Below, one piece after another: positions 1 to 7,788 of a DNA stretch of 64,000 bases. Within the stretch, counting starts at the first letter, position 1; the number at the start of each line of letters is the position of its first letter. The stretch lies in NCBI RefSeq assembly GCF_000787395.1, contig NZ_JRAA01000003.1, positions 434,001 to 498,000 of the forward strand, in the 5' to 3' direction. The notes under the pieces were generated by a model, which did not search any database, was not told where the DNA came from, and was given only the letters and a program-made list of their open reading frames with translations. The DNA is from Solemya velum gill symbiont (GTDB lineage: Bacteria; Pseudomonadota; Gammaproteobacteria; Chromatiales; Chromatiaceae). The translations under genes and the position numbers were made by a program.

Positions 1-309
1 CTGCGCCTGTTTGAGATGCGCCTGCTGCAGGCAGCAGGATATGAGCTGGTAACCGACGTGACGCTCGAAAACGAGCCAGTTGAACCGGGCAGAAACTACC
101 TTTACCAAAAGGGCAGGGGCTTTTCTGAATCTCCTGTCGAGCTATCAGCAGACACCTCGAATATCATCTCGGGCAGGACATTGATTGCACTGCACAATAA
201 GACGTGTGATGATATTCAGCTACGTCAGGAAGCGAAGCAGCTGTTGCGTCGCGTGATTGACTATCACCTTGATTACAAACCATTAAAAAGCAGGGAGCTT
301 TTCGGATAA
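1..309 (+). CDS. recO: DNA repair protein RecO, C-terminal part (cut by window start)
   Basis: The reading frame is open from base 1 and ends at a TAA. About 102 C-terminal residues are visible. The opening residues FEMRLLQAAGY match the RecO C-terminal helical region (FELRLL..LGY), and the stretch ending RVIDYHLDYKPLKSREL is the typical RecO end. RecO loads RecA onto SSB-coated single-stranded DNA in the RecFOR pathway. It is followed directly by pdxJ, the usual recO-pdxJ order in gammaproteobacteria. The zinc-binding and OB-fold parts lie outside the window. Confidence 0.9.
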   Translation: MRLFEMRLLQAAGYELVTDVTLENEPVEPGRNYLYQKGRGFSESPVELSADTSNIISGRTLIALHNKTCDDIQLRQEAKQLLRRVIDYHLDYKPLKSRELFG

Positions 310-315
310 TTGACC

Positions 316-1041
316 ATGATGAAGAGATTACTTGGCGTCAATATTGACCATGTGGCAACACTTCGTGAGGCGCGCAGAACACCTTATCCCGACCTGGTAA
401 AGGCAGCACTCATGGCCGAGGAGGCAGGTGCCGATGCCATTACGCTTCACTTGCGTGAAGATCGACGCCACATTCAGGACAATGATGTTGAAATTCTCAT
501 TGGCCGTTTGAAAACACGTATGAATCTCGAGATGGCAGCAACAACAGAGATGCTCGGGATTGCCAAACGCATCGGGCCGGCCGACTGTTGCCTGGTACCC
601 GAAAAGCGCGAGGAACTCACCACTGAAGGTGGGCTTGACGTTGCAGGCCAGAAGGAGATGCTGACAGATTATTGTGCTGCACTTGCAGAGGCAGGTATTC
701 GGGTTTCACTTTTTATCGATGCCGATCCAGTTCAGCTGGAAGCTGCTAAAGAGGTGGGTGCACCTGTTATCGAGATTCACACCGGTCACTATGCGGATGC
801 CGCAGACCAGCTGCAGCGTGAAGCCGAACTGGAGAAGGTGCGTAAGGCAGTTATCCAGGGGAGTGAGCTCGGTCTGCAGGTGAATGCGGGACACGGACTC
901 GATTATGACAATGTACAGCCTGTTGCCAGGTTAGAGGGTGTCATCGAATTGAATATCGGTCATTCGATTGTCAGTCGTGCAATCTTCTCTGGCTGGCATG
1001 CAGCAGTTGCTGATATGAAAGAGCTGATGGTCAGCGCTTGA
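316..1041 (+). CDS. pdxJ: Pyridoxine 5'-phosphate synthase
   Basis: PdxJ condenses 1-deoxyxylulose 5-phosphate with 3-amino-2-oxopropyl phosphate in the last ring-forming step of vitamin B6 synthesis. The product has the family's TIM-barrel signatures: [14 protein letters not shown] near the N terminus, [40 protein letters not shown] and LNIGHSIV. Length (about 241 residues) is normal. The gene starts a few bases after the recO stop. ATG at 316 or 319 is preferred to the in-frame TTG at 310. It is translated from the recO transcript; a GC-rich hairpin follows before the convergent lexA. acpS, often next to pdxJ, is absent here. Confidence 0.97.
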   Translation: MMKRLLGVNIDHVATLREARRTPYPDLVKAALMAEEAGADAITLHLREDRRHIQDNDVEILIGRLKTRMNLEMAATTEMLGIAKRIGPADCCLVPEKREELTTEGGLDVAGQKEMLTDYCAALAEAGIRVSLFIDADPVQLEAAKEVGAPVIEIHTGHYADAADQLQREAELEKVRKAVIQGSELGLQVNAGHGLDYDNVQPVARLEGVIELNIGHSIVSRAIFSGWHAAVADMKELMVSA

Positions 1042-1080
1042 GTCCAGGCCTGTTTTAGGCTGTGTCATTGTCATATTAAA

Positions 1081-1098
1081 CGCGGCGCCCCCGCCGCG
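1081..1098. terminator. Bidirectional hairpin between pdxJ and lexA
   Basis: A perfect 7-bp GC-rich stem (CGCGGCG/CGCCGCG) with a CCCC loop lies between the convergent pdxJ and lexA stops. The plus strand is followed by GGGTTTTCT, and the minus strand by an AT-rich stretch, so it could end transcription from both sides. Confidence 0.7.
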
Positions 1099-1108
1099 AT
1101 CGGGTTTT

Positions 1109-1729
1109 CTAATGCACGTAACTACGCATCTGCCCCACCAGTACACCCTGAATCTCGACCTGGTCAGGACGATATGTCATGGGTGACATGCTCGCGTTGG
1201 CAGGGTGAAGAATTGTACTCGTCGCCTGTTGTTCAATCCGTTTCAGGGTGGCTTCTTCACCTTCGACCAGGGCAACGATGATTTCACCATTACGTGCGTG
1301 CGAACGCTTCTCTATGACGACGAAATCGCCATCCAGAATCCCTTCATCAATCATTGAGTCTCCTTTTACCTGTAACACGTAGCAGGGAGCCTGTGTGTGC
1401 ATCCATGTTGGAACATCGAGCGTTTCCGGTGTGGAGACGGCCTCGATCGGTTGTCCTGCGGCGATGCGCCCCAGCAACGGCAGTCCGCTATCGTGTCCAC
1501 TGCTTTGCATCGAGCTTGCAGTCAGGCGAATGCCCCTGCGCTGGTTGTTCATTGGTTCGACAAGCCCGGCTTCAATCAATGCCTGTACCTGCTTATGCAT
1601 GGAGCCGCGGGAACTCAATCCCATTGCCGTACAGAGTTCGGATAGGGTGGGCGGGTGTTCGAACTGTTCCTGGTTGTTGAACAGGAAATCGTAAATCTCC
1701 TGTTGTCTGCGAGTCAGGGTGTCAAACAT
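1109..1729 (-). CDS. lexA: LexA SOS repressor
   Basis: LexA represses SOS genes and cleaves itself when RecA filaments form. The 206-residue product has an N-terminal winged helix (about 1-70), the Ala91-Gly92 cleavage site inside GRIAAGQP, the catalytic Ser125 in GDSM and Lys163 in ATLKRIE, so the full autoproteolytic machinery is present. The recognition helix region (GLSSRGSMHKQVQAL) differs from E. coli LexA. The promoter holds two direct-repeat GAAC-N7-GAAC sites, which indicates autoregulation through a non-canonical operator. The gene is monocistronic and convergent with pdxJ. Confidence 0.96.
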   Translation of the reverse strand: MFDTLTRRQQEIYDFLFNNQEQFEHPPTLSELCTAMGLSSRGSMHKQVQALIEAGLVEPMNNQRRGIRLTASSMQSSGHDSGLPLLGRIAAGQPIEAVSTPETLDVPTWMHTQAPCYVLQVKGDSMIDEGILDGDFVVIEKRSHARNGEIIVALVEGEEATLKRIEQQATSTILHPANASMSPMTYRPDQVEIQGVLVGQMRSYVH

Positions 1730-1735
1730 ATCGAG

Positions 1736-1750
1736 GTTCTCTTTGTGTTC
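1736..1750 (-). promoter_or_regulatory. LexA-type operator 2 of lexA (direct repeat)
   Basis: GTTC, seven bases, GTTC on the plus strand, which reads GAAC-N7-GAAC toward lexA. It lies between the -10 box and the start codon. It matches the sites at 1767-1781 and at recA (32515-32529), with shared flanks TAGAACA. Confidence 0.75.
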
Positions 1751-1760
1751 TACTAAATTC

Positions 1761-1789
1761 AGTATAGAACAGGTGGAGAACTAATGAAA
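1761..1789 (-). promoter_or_regulatory. lexA promoter
   Basis: On the minus strand a TTTCAT -35 (1784-1789) and a TATACT -10 (1761-1766) are separated by 17 bases. A LexA-type direct repeat fills the spacer and a second lies just downstream, a layout expected for tight autorepression. Confidence 0.6.
1767..1781 (+). promoter_or_regulatory. LexA-type operator 1 of lexA (direct repeat)
   Basis: GAAC, seven bases, GAAC between the -35 and -10 boxes of lexA, with a TAGAACA left half. It is oriented opposite to the site at 1736-1750. Confidence 0.75.
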
Positions 1790-1838
1790 GCCCTGTGATT
1801 GATGGCATAATCGCCCCACGATGATACTTTGAAAATAC

Positions 1839-2231
1839 TCAGTGTTCCTGGTTACGCATATGATCCGCCGTACGCAAAAAAGCATTATCAAGAAATGCTC
1901 GAAGTTTAGGCTCTATATCCATGTCATCCATAGCTTTATTCATGCATAATAGCCACTGGTCCCGTGCTTCCTCCGTGACCGTAAAGGGCATGTGACGACG
2001 GCGCAGCCGGGGGTGACCATACTCGGCCTCGTAGAGTCCTGGACCACCGAGCCAGCCGCTGAGAAATTTGAAAAGCTTGTCTCGTGACACGCGCAAACTC
2101 TTCGCATGCATCTCACGGACCGGTTCAACTTCTTCCAGTTCATCCATGTAGTCGTAGAAGCGATCGACCAGTTCACGCACTCTCTCTTCACCGCCAAGGA
2201 GTACGTAAGGCGTTTCATCCTGTATGTTCAT
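1839..2231 (-). CDS. Group II truncated haemoglobin
   Basis: A 130-residue 2-over-2 globin. The order of motifs is that of group II: RFYDYMD with a B10 tyrosine (Tyr26), FKFLSGWLGGP, YEAEYGHPRLRRRHMPF with the proximal histidine (His80), and the group-II tryptophan in DQWLLCM (Trp93). Such proteins bind O2 and NO; the physiological role here cannot be read from sequence. Its ATG overlaps the gluQ stop by four bases, so it is translated downstream of gluQ in one transcript. The region between its end and lexA holds only the lexA promoter. Confidence 0.93.
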   Translation of the reverse strand: MNIQDETPYVLLGGEERVRELVDRFYDYMDELEEVEPVREMHAKSLRVSRDKLFKFLSGWLGGPGLYEAEYGHPRLRRRHMPFTVTEEARDQWLLCMNKAMDDMDIEPKLRAFLDNAFLRTADHMRNQEH

Positions 2232-3091
2232 TTCGGGACCTGTTCTATTAACCAGTTTCTGGTTGCCTGTTGCCAGAAGCTGTCGATTGTATCGGCTTCA
2301 ACCGCAGCTTGTCCGAGAAAATCGAGTGTGAGATTAAGCGTTTCAAGTGGTCGTTTAGTATCAACAGGGTGTGCCGCATCACTCTTGCTGAGTTTGTTTC
2401 CGTTGTCATCCATCACCAGGGGCACGTGTGCATAATCGGGTGTTTCCATGGCCAGCAGCTGTTGCAGGTAGATCTGCCTGGGTGTGGAGACCAGCAGGTC
2501 ACGCCCACGCACGATGGAGTTAATTTTCTGATCATGGTCATCAGCGACGATTGCCAGCTGGTAGGCGAACAGGCCATCGGCCCGTTTGAGGACAAAATCA
2601 CCGATATCCCTGTCCAGCTGCTGGGTGTAAGTTCCCTGTATACGGTCGTTGAACTGAATCACACTCTCGTCAGTAATGATCCTGAATGAAAACTGGGTTG
2701 CACCTTCACGCATACCGCTGCGGCAAGTGCCCGGGTAGACAAGTCCGTCGACTCCAGCTTTTGCCTCGGCTGCGATCTCCTTGCGGCTGCAACTGCATGG
2801 GTAGACGAGTTGCCTGTTACTCAGTTCATCGAGCAGTGCCTGGTAACGTTCGGTTCGGCGAGACTGGTACTGTATCTCGTCATCCCATTCGAAACCCAGT
2901 GCTTCGAGCGTGGCAAGAATGGATTCAACAGATCCGGGTTTCTGACGGGGCTGGTCAAGGTCATCGATACGTACGAACCAATCACCCTGGTGATGACGGG
3001 CATCGAGATAACTGGCGACTGCTGCAACCAGCGAGCCAAAGTGAAGTGGTCCGGATGGGGTAGGGGCGAAACGTCCGCGATAGTGGCGCAT
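2228..3091 (-). CDS. gluQ: Glutamyl-Q tRNA(Asp) synthetase
   Basis: This truncated GluRS paralogue attaches glutamate to queuosine 34 of tRNA(Asp). The 287-residue protein has the class I HIGH-like HFGS motif (residues 17-20) after RFAPTPSGPL, the zinc ligands of PCSC (Cys99, Cys101) and PGTC (Cys123), and the KLSKS loop (about 233-237). It lacks the anticodon-binding domain of full GluRS, as the family does. It lies just downstream of dksA on the same strand, a common arrangement in gammaproteobacteria, and overlaps the truncated haemoglobin gene by an ATGA. Confidence 0.96.
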   Translation of the reverse strand: MRHYRGRFAPTPSGPLHFGSLVAAVASYLDARHHQGDWFVRIDDLDQPRQKPGSVESILATLEALGFEWDDEIQYQSRRTERYQALLDELSNRQLVYPCSCSRKEIAAEAKAGVDGLVYPGTCRSGMREGATQFSFRIITDESVIQFNDRIQGTYTQQLDRDIGDFVLKRADGLFAYQLAIVADDHDQKINSIVRGRDLLVSTPRQIYLQQLLAMETPDYAHVPLVMDDNGNKLSKSDAAHPVDTKRPLETLNLTLDFLGQAAVEADTIDSFWQQATRNWLIEQVPK

Positions 3092-3102
3092 CGTTCAGAT
3101 GG

Positions 3103-3133
3103 GGCAGCATGCCGCTGATTCGGGCATGCTGCC
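3103..3133. terminator. Strong hairpin between dksA and gluQ
   Basis: An 11-bp perfect stem (GGCAGCATGCC/GGCATGCTGCC) with a 9-base loop fills the dksA-gluQ gap. No T run follows on either strand, so it is more likely an mRNA-stability or processing hairpin than a full terminator. Confidence 0.5.
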
Positions 3134-3145
3134 AAGCCAGTGGCC

Positions 3146-3769
3146 TCAGGCCATCTGTTTTTCCTTGATCTCTTCGAGTGTCTTGCAGTCGACGCAAAGG
3201 TCAGCTGTTGGCCTTGCCTCGAGGCGGCGAATGCCGATCTCGACACCACATGAGTCACACCAGCCGTAATCTCCCGCATCCAGGCGGTCGAGAGTGGAAG
3301 TGATTTTCTTGATCAGCTTGCGCTCGCGATCACGTGTGCGCAGTTCGAGGCTGAACTCCGACTCCTGTGAAGCGCGGTCATTCGGATCAGGAAAGTTGGC
3401 CGCATCATCCTGCATGTGATGCACGGTACGGTCGACCTCTTCCATCAGGCTCGCTTTCCAGGCGTTGAGAATGGCACGGAAGTGTTCTTCCTGGGCCTCA
3501 TTCATGTACTCCTCTTTTTTGGTCGGCTCGTAGGGAGCGAAACCAAAGGTACCGAGGAGCGAGCTGTCATTTGCCTGGGCAGCGGTCGCTTTTTTCTTTG
3601 TCGCGGCCTTCTTTTTTGCCACAACTTTTTTCTTGGCTACTGCCTTCTTTTTTACAGCAACTTTTTTCTTGGCTACTGCTTTCTTTTTCACAGCAACTTT
3701 TTTCTTCAGGGCAACTTTCTTTTTAACTGTTGCCTTTTTCTTTGCCGCAGCTTTTTTCTTTGCGGGCAT
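3146..3769 (-). CDS. dksA: DksA with a long lysine-rich N-terminal extension
   Basis: DksA binds the RNA polymerase secondary channel and works with ppGpp to retune rRNA and biosynthetic promoters. Residues about 75-207 are a normal DksA: coiled coil, the acidic-tip DPNDRA motif (DxxDxA family), and a four-cysteine zinc finger (Cys171, 174, 192, 195). The first ~67 residues are a low-complexity Lys/Ala/Val tail of repeated KKK units like a histone H1 tail, making the protein about 207 residues against about 151 in E. coli. ATG at 3769 is chosen because AGGAGA precedes it at good spacing. It heads the dksA-gluQ-globin run. Confidence 0.94.
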   Translation of the reverse strand: MPAKKKAAAKKKATVKKKVALKKKVAVKKKAVAKKKVAVKKKAVAKKKVVAKKKAATKKKATAAQANDSSLLGTFGFAPYEPTKKEEYMNEAQEEHFRAILNAWKASLMEEVDRTVHHMQDDAANFPDPNDRASQESEFSLELRTRDRERKLIKKITSTLDRLDAGDYGWCDSCGVEIGIRRLEARPTADLCVDCKTLEEIKEKQMA

Positions 3770-3939
3770 AGGGTTCTCCTGATCCGGGATCATTTGCGCT
3801 CGTTATCGGCCCGTTGAAATCGTCAAGTCGGGCCCAAATTCAGCACGATAAATATTCAAGCGCGCTATCTATAGCAGAAACTCTCTTTTCAGACAAGCAA
3901 AATACGTTACCTGATAATTCATGAAACGAAAAGAGTTGC

Positions 3940-5184
3940 ATGCAAAAAACAGGAAAAAACCCTGATTCAGCAGTATGGTATGTTAATAGTTTGCAACTGA
4001 AAATAGTAGTTGGCGTGGAACAGGATCCCTTTGTTTTTACCATTTTTTTGATTTTCACCGGTGCTGCCGTGATGGCGACACTGGCCCTCTATGCGCGCCA
4101 GTCTCTGCTAGTCGCCTACGTTGTTCTTGGCATTCTGCTCGGACCCTCGGTGCTTGGATGGGTAGGGCATGCAGGACTGGTTGAGGATATCTCGCATATC
4201 GGAATCATCTTCCTGCTTTTCCTGCTGGGTCTGAACCTGAATCCTGCAGAATTGCTGCACATGATGCGCAAAACCTCCTGGATTACACTGGTGAGCTCTC
4301 TGCTCTTCGGTCTCGGTGGCATGCTGGTCGCGCTGGTGTTCAGCTTTGGTTTTGAAGAGGCCTTGCTGATCGGTGCCGTAATGACCTTCTCGAGTACAAT
4401 CATTGGCCTCAAATTGCTGCCAACCAGTGTGCTTCACCACCAGCGTACCGGAGAATTCATCATCAGCATCCTGCTATTGCAGGACTTGCTGGCAATCGGG
4501 CTGTTGATCTATATCCAGGGACGTGGCAGCGGTATTGAATCCGTGTGGACGCCACTGCTGCTGATTCTGAAATTGCCGCTGCTCGGACTGATTGCCTGGT
4601 TGATTACCCGCTACCTGCTGATTAGGCTGATCAGGCGTTTCGACAAAATTCAGGAGTATATTTTTCTCACTGCCATCGGCTGGTGTCTCGGTCTTGCCGA
4701 GCTGGCGCTTGCCATGGGGCTCTCTGCCGAGATTGGTGCCTTCATTGCCGGCGTTGCGCTTGCCTCCAGTCCGATTGCGCTGTTTGTCTCCGAGAGCCTC
4801 AAGCCGCTGCGTGATTTTTTCCTGGTACTCTTCTTTTTTGCCCTGGGTGCAAAAATGGACTTGTCAGTCGCCATGCCGGTGTTGCTGCCAGCGCTGATTC
4901 TTGCTGCACTGAGCCTGTCGCTCAAACCACCGGTGTTCCGCTGGCTGATTGAACGCCTCGGCGAGTCGAAAAAACGCGCCTCGGAGATCGGTATACGCCT
5001 TGGCCAGTTGAGCGAGTTTTCCCTGCTGGTTTCAGTGGTGGCACTCGAGGCATCCGTGATCGGCCACAAGGCTGCCTACCTGATTCAGTTTGCAACCCTG
5101 TTCAGTTTCATTGGTTCGTCCTACTGGATCGTGCAGAAACTGCCGACACCAATTGCACTTAAAGATGAGCTGCGTCTGGATTAA
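3940..5184 (+). CDS. CPA2-family cation:proton antiporter (membrane domain only)
   Basis: A very hydrophobic protein of up to 414 residues with about 12 membrane segments. It has the Kef/NhaA-like sodium-hydrogen exchanger fold: LLVAYVVLGILLGPSVLGW, then FLLFLLGLNLNP and SAEIGAFIAGVALASSP. No C-terminal TrkA-N/RCK domain is present, unlike KefB/C. Substrate (K+ or Na+) cannot be assigned. The start is uncertain: ATG 3940 gives about 25 extra polar residues, and GTG 4015 would begin just before the first membrane segment. It precedes the ogt-xerD pair by 18 bases, so it may share their transcript. Confidence 0.85.
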   Translation: MQKTGKNPDSAVWYVNSLQLKIVVGVEQDPFVFTIFLIFTGAAVMATLALYARQSLLVAYVVLGILLGPSVLGWVGHAGLVEDISHIGIIFLLFLLGLNLNPAELLHMMRKTSWITLVSSLLFGLGGMLVALVFSFGFEEALLIGAVMTFSSTIIGLKLLPTSVLHHQRTGEFIISILLLQDLLAIGLLIYIQGRGSGIESVWTPLLLILKLPLLGLIAWLITRYLLIRLIRRFDKIQEYIFLTAIGWCLGLAELALAMGLSAEIGAFIAGVALASSPIALFVSESLKPLRDFFLVLFFFALGAKMDLSVAMPVLLPALILAALSLSLKPPVFRWLIERLGESKKRASEIGIRLGQLSEFSLLVSVVALEASVIGHKAAYLIQFATLFSFIGSSYWIVQKLPTPIALKDELRLD

Positions 5185-5202
5185 CCTGGTGGAGAGAAAA
5201 GA

Positions 5203-5664
5203 ATGAACTTTGATCTCGTCGTGAATACGCCAGTTGGCAAGGTTGGCATCAACCTCGATGGCAAGCAGGCTTTTGATGTCACTCTCCAGCCTGACGTCAG
5301 CCGCGCAAAAACGCCTGCGCAGCACGCCTGGCTGAAAGAGTGGCTCGACTCCTATTTCGAAGATGCATCAAACTGGTCGGCGCTGCCGGTTTCACTCTCC
5401 GGAACAGATTACCAACAGCGTGTCTGGAGTGCCCTGCGTGAACTCGGCAGCGGCGAGGTGGTGACCTATGGTGAGTTGGCAAAGTCACTTGGCAGCGGCC
5501 CACGCGCGATAGGACAGGCATGTCGAACCAACCCCTGCTCATTGCTAGTGCCATGTCATCGCGTGGTAGCCGCCAATGGCAGGGGGGGGGGTCACGGGCA
5601 TAGTAACGGCAGCTGGCCGCAAATCAAGTCATGGCTGCTGAAACATGAGGGTGTCGAAATTTGA
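5203..5664 (+). CDS. ogt: Methylated-DNA--[protein]-cysteine S-methyltransferase
   Basis: This enzyme removes O6-methyl groups from guanine by irreversible transfer to its own cysteine. The 153-residue product has the conserved QQRVWSALRELGSGEVVTYGELA region, the RAIGQACRTNP arginine-finger/helix segment, and the active site PCHRVV with Cys118. The C-terminal IKSWLLKHEG is typical. A run of ten G (5582-5591) sits just after the active-site codons, within the coding GRGGG segment; a one-base slip would shift the C terminus out of frame. A GGAGAG site precedes ATG 5203. The stop overlaps the xerD start. Confidence 0.93.
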   Translation: MNFDLVVNTPVGKVGINLDGKQAFDVTLQPDVSRAKTPAQHAWLKEWLDSYFEDASNWSALPVSLSGTDYQQRVWSALRELGSGEVVTYGELAKSLGSGPRAIGQACRTNPCSLLVPCHRVVAANGRGGGHGHSNGSWPQIKSWLLKHEGVEI

Positions 5665-6569
5665 AAACCGTGCGCGCGGCCGATCAGACACAGATAGAGG
5701 CGTTCGCGGATGCCCTGTGGCTTGAGCGCGGCCTCAGTCGCAATACACTGTCGGCGTATCAGACTGACCTGCGTAAACTCTCTGAATGGTTGAGTGCAAG
5801 CGGGCAGTGTGAGCTGGTTAACGTACGCCGTGACCAGTTGCAGTCATACCTCGCGAAACTCGCCGGTAGCAGCCACAGCAGTCGCAGCGTGGCACGTTTT
5901 CTCTCCGCGGCGCGCCAGTTTTACCAGTGGCTGAGCAGGGAGGGGCGCATTCAGACTGATCCCACTGCGCAGATCGAGGCGCCAAGGCTGGGACGGCCAT
6001 TGCCCAAGTCGCTCACCGAGGGCGAGGTTGAGGCGCTGCTCGAGGCGCCTGATCTGTCTACGCCGGAAGGATTTCGTGATCGCACCATGCTGGAACTGCT
6101 CTATGCGACCGGGCTGCGTGTTTCCGAGCTGGTTGGTCTTGGCATGGAGTCGGTCAGCCTCAACCAGGGACTTGTACGCGTGATTGGCAAGGGTGACAAG
6201 GAGCGCCTTGTACCTCTCGGAGAGGTGGCCGTTGACTGGATTCAGCGCTTTGTCGCAGAGTATCGCGGCGAACTGCTGAAAAAACAGGTCAGTAGCGCCC
6301 TGTTTCCGACACGGCGGGGAGGGGGCATGACACGCCAGGCCTTCTGGTATCGAATTCGCAAGCATGCTCAGACGGCGGATATCAAGAGCCATCTCTCGCC
6401 CCATACGCTGCGCCACGCCTTTGCAACCCACCTGGTCAACCATGGCGCCGACCTGCGTGTTGTGCAGATGCTGCTCGGGCACAGTGACCTTTCCACCACC
6501 CAGATCTACACCCACGTCGCCAGGGAGCGCCTGGAAAATCTCTATAAAAAGCACCATCCGCGTGCCTGA
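5661..6569 (+). CDS. xerD: Tyrosine recombinase XerD
   Basis: XerD with XerC resolves chromosome dimers at dif. The 302-residue protein has the SAM-like core-binding domain (about 10-95) and the catalytic domain with all active residues: Arg153 (ATGLRVSEL), Lys177, His248, Arg251 (HTLRHAFATHL), His274 (LLGHSDL) and Tyr283 (TQIYTH). Translation probably starts at the TTG at 5661, overlapping the ogt stop by four bases; no nearby ATG keeps the conserved N terminus. It is followed by a DsbC-like gene, as xerD-dsbC commonly is. Confidence 0.94.
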   Translation: MKTVRAADQTQIEAFADALWLERGLSRNTLSAYQTDLRKLSEWLSASGQCELVNVRRDQLQSYLAKLAGSSHSSRSVARFLSAARQFYQWLSREGRIQTDPTAQIEAPRLGRPLPKSLTEGEVEALLEAPDLSTPEGFRDRTMLELLYATGLRVSELVGLGMESVSLNQGLVRVIGKGDKERLVPLGEVAVDWIQRFVAEYRGELLKKQVSSALFPTRRGGGMTRQAFWYRIRKHAQTADIKSHLSPHTLRHAFATHLVNHGADLRVVQMLLGHSDLSTTQIYTHVARERLENLYKKHHPRA

Positions 6570-6725
6570 AGGGCGAGCAAACCGATAAATCCCGGGGAAG
6601 ATGTTTGCCCTGATTTCGCGTATGATGCGCGATGTTATTTATGTCGCCTGGTAGCGAATTTTTTTGCAAGTTTTCTGTCAAAAGCAGGGTCTCTACCAGG
6701 TGGAAATCAAACAACAGGAATAGAA

Positions 6726-7475
6726 ATGAAATTGAAACTGATTCTCTCGAGCATCTTCGCCTCACTGCTGCTGGGCCAGGTTGCCATGGTGTCTGCCGCG
6801 CCAGCATCGGATGCTCAACTGCAAAAGCAGGTAGAAAAAATACTGGAGAAATTTGACGCCAAGGGTGCGGAATTCACAATTAATGAATCTTCTGCCAGTG
6901 GCTTGCGCGAGGTAGTTCTCGGGCAGGAAGTCTTCTTTTTGACCGAAGATGGCAAATATATTGTTCTCGGCAATGTGCTTTCAATCGACGAGGGCATGCG
7001 CAACCTTGCTGAGCAAACACTCGGAAAAATTCGCAAGCCTGTACTGGATACAGTCAGCGATGAAGAGATGATCATCTATGGCAAGAAAAATGCGAAGCAC
7101 ACGCTGACTGTCTTCACCGATGTGAACTGCTCTTTCTGCCAGCTCTTTCACAAGAAGATGGGTGAAATGACAGCCGCCGATATTCGCGTTAAGTATGTTT
7201 TTCTGCCGGTTATCACGCCGAGCTCTTATGAAAATGCCAAGTCTGTCTGGTGTGCAGCTGACAGAAACAAGGCGCTGACCGAAGCCAAGGCAGGCAAAAA
7301 GATGGCAACGGCATCTTGTGATACGCCAATCGACAAGCACATGGAAATTGGACGTGAGTTGGGCATCAATTCAACCCCGACGATTTTCCTTGCCGATGGT
7401 TCCAAGTCGAGCCTCAACTGGACAAAAATGAGTGGTGGCGAGATTGCTGCTGCGCTGGATGAACTCGAGAACTAA
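6726..7475 (+). CDS. dsbC: DsbC-like periplasmic disulfide isomerase
   Basis: Probable protein-disulfide isomerase of the periplasm. A signal peptide (about 1-24, ending SAA) is followed by a small N-terminal dimerisation domain (about 28-105, with FFLTEDGKYIVLGNV) and a thioredoxin domain starting YGKKNAKHTLTVFTDVNCSFC. The active site is CSFC (135-138) instead of the usual CGYC, and the cis-proline loop is STPTIF. Two further cysteines (SVWCAAD, ASCDTP) match the structural pair of DsbC. ATG 6726 has AGGAA upstream. The xerD neighbourhood supports the assignment. Confidence 0.9.
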   Translation: MKLKLILSSIFASLLLGQVAMVSAAPASDAQLQKQVEKILEKFDAKGAEFTINESSASGLREVVLGQEVFFLTEDGKYIVLGNVLSIDEGMRNLAEQTLGKIRKPVLDTVSDEEMIIYGKKNAKHTLTVFTDVNCSFCQLFHKKMGEMTAADIRVKYVFLPVITPSSYENAKSVWCAADRNKALTEAKAGKKMATASCDTPIDKHMEIGRELGINSTPTIFLADGSKSSLNWTKMSGGEIAAALDELEN

Positions 7476-7506
7476 GAGAGCAGAAGACGCATTCAGGCCA
7501 TTGTTA

Positions 7507-7745
7507 TACCGGCCTTGAGCCGGTATCCACACCCACCCTCGTCATGCCGGCCTTGAGCCAACATCCAGGAGTGTGTGCACTGTTCCTGATGAACCCCGGG
7601 TCGAGCTCGTGGTGACAATCGCGGCGATGGCGCCGCTCCTACAGAATGATGCAATACCCGGATCCCCACCTTCGCGGGGATGACGGAATTGTATAATGCA
7701 CAAACATCGTCATCCCGGACGAAGAAAGGCGAAGGCCCGGGATCC
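7507..7745. repeat. Cluster of REP-like palindromic repeats
   Basis: The gap between dsbC and mutS is packed with short palindromic units. They include TACCGG-CTTGAG-CCGGTA (7507-7525), a related CGTCATGCCGGCCTTGAG copy (7540-7567), TCGCGGCGATGGCGCCGCTCCTACA (given in parts, 7619-7643), GGATCCCC-ACCTTC-GCGGGGAT (7660-7682) and CGTCATCCCGG...CCCGGGATCC (7708-7745). The unit ending CTCCTACA recurs at 31015 and 36906. No gene is supported here. Confidence 0.75.
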
Positions 7746-7788
7746 GAACACCGCACAAACCATGCAGGAGCCTCATCCCAGGGGCGAT

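Noticed and set aside
5844-6557. 237-residue minus-strand frame opposite xerD
   Set aside because: No recognisable domain; XerD on the other strand has all catalytic residues.
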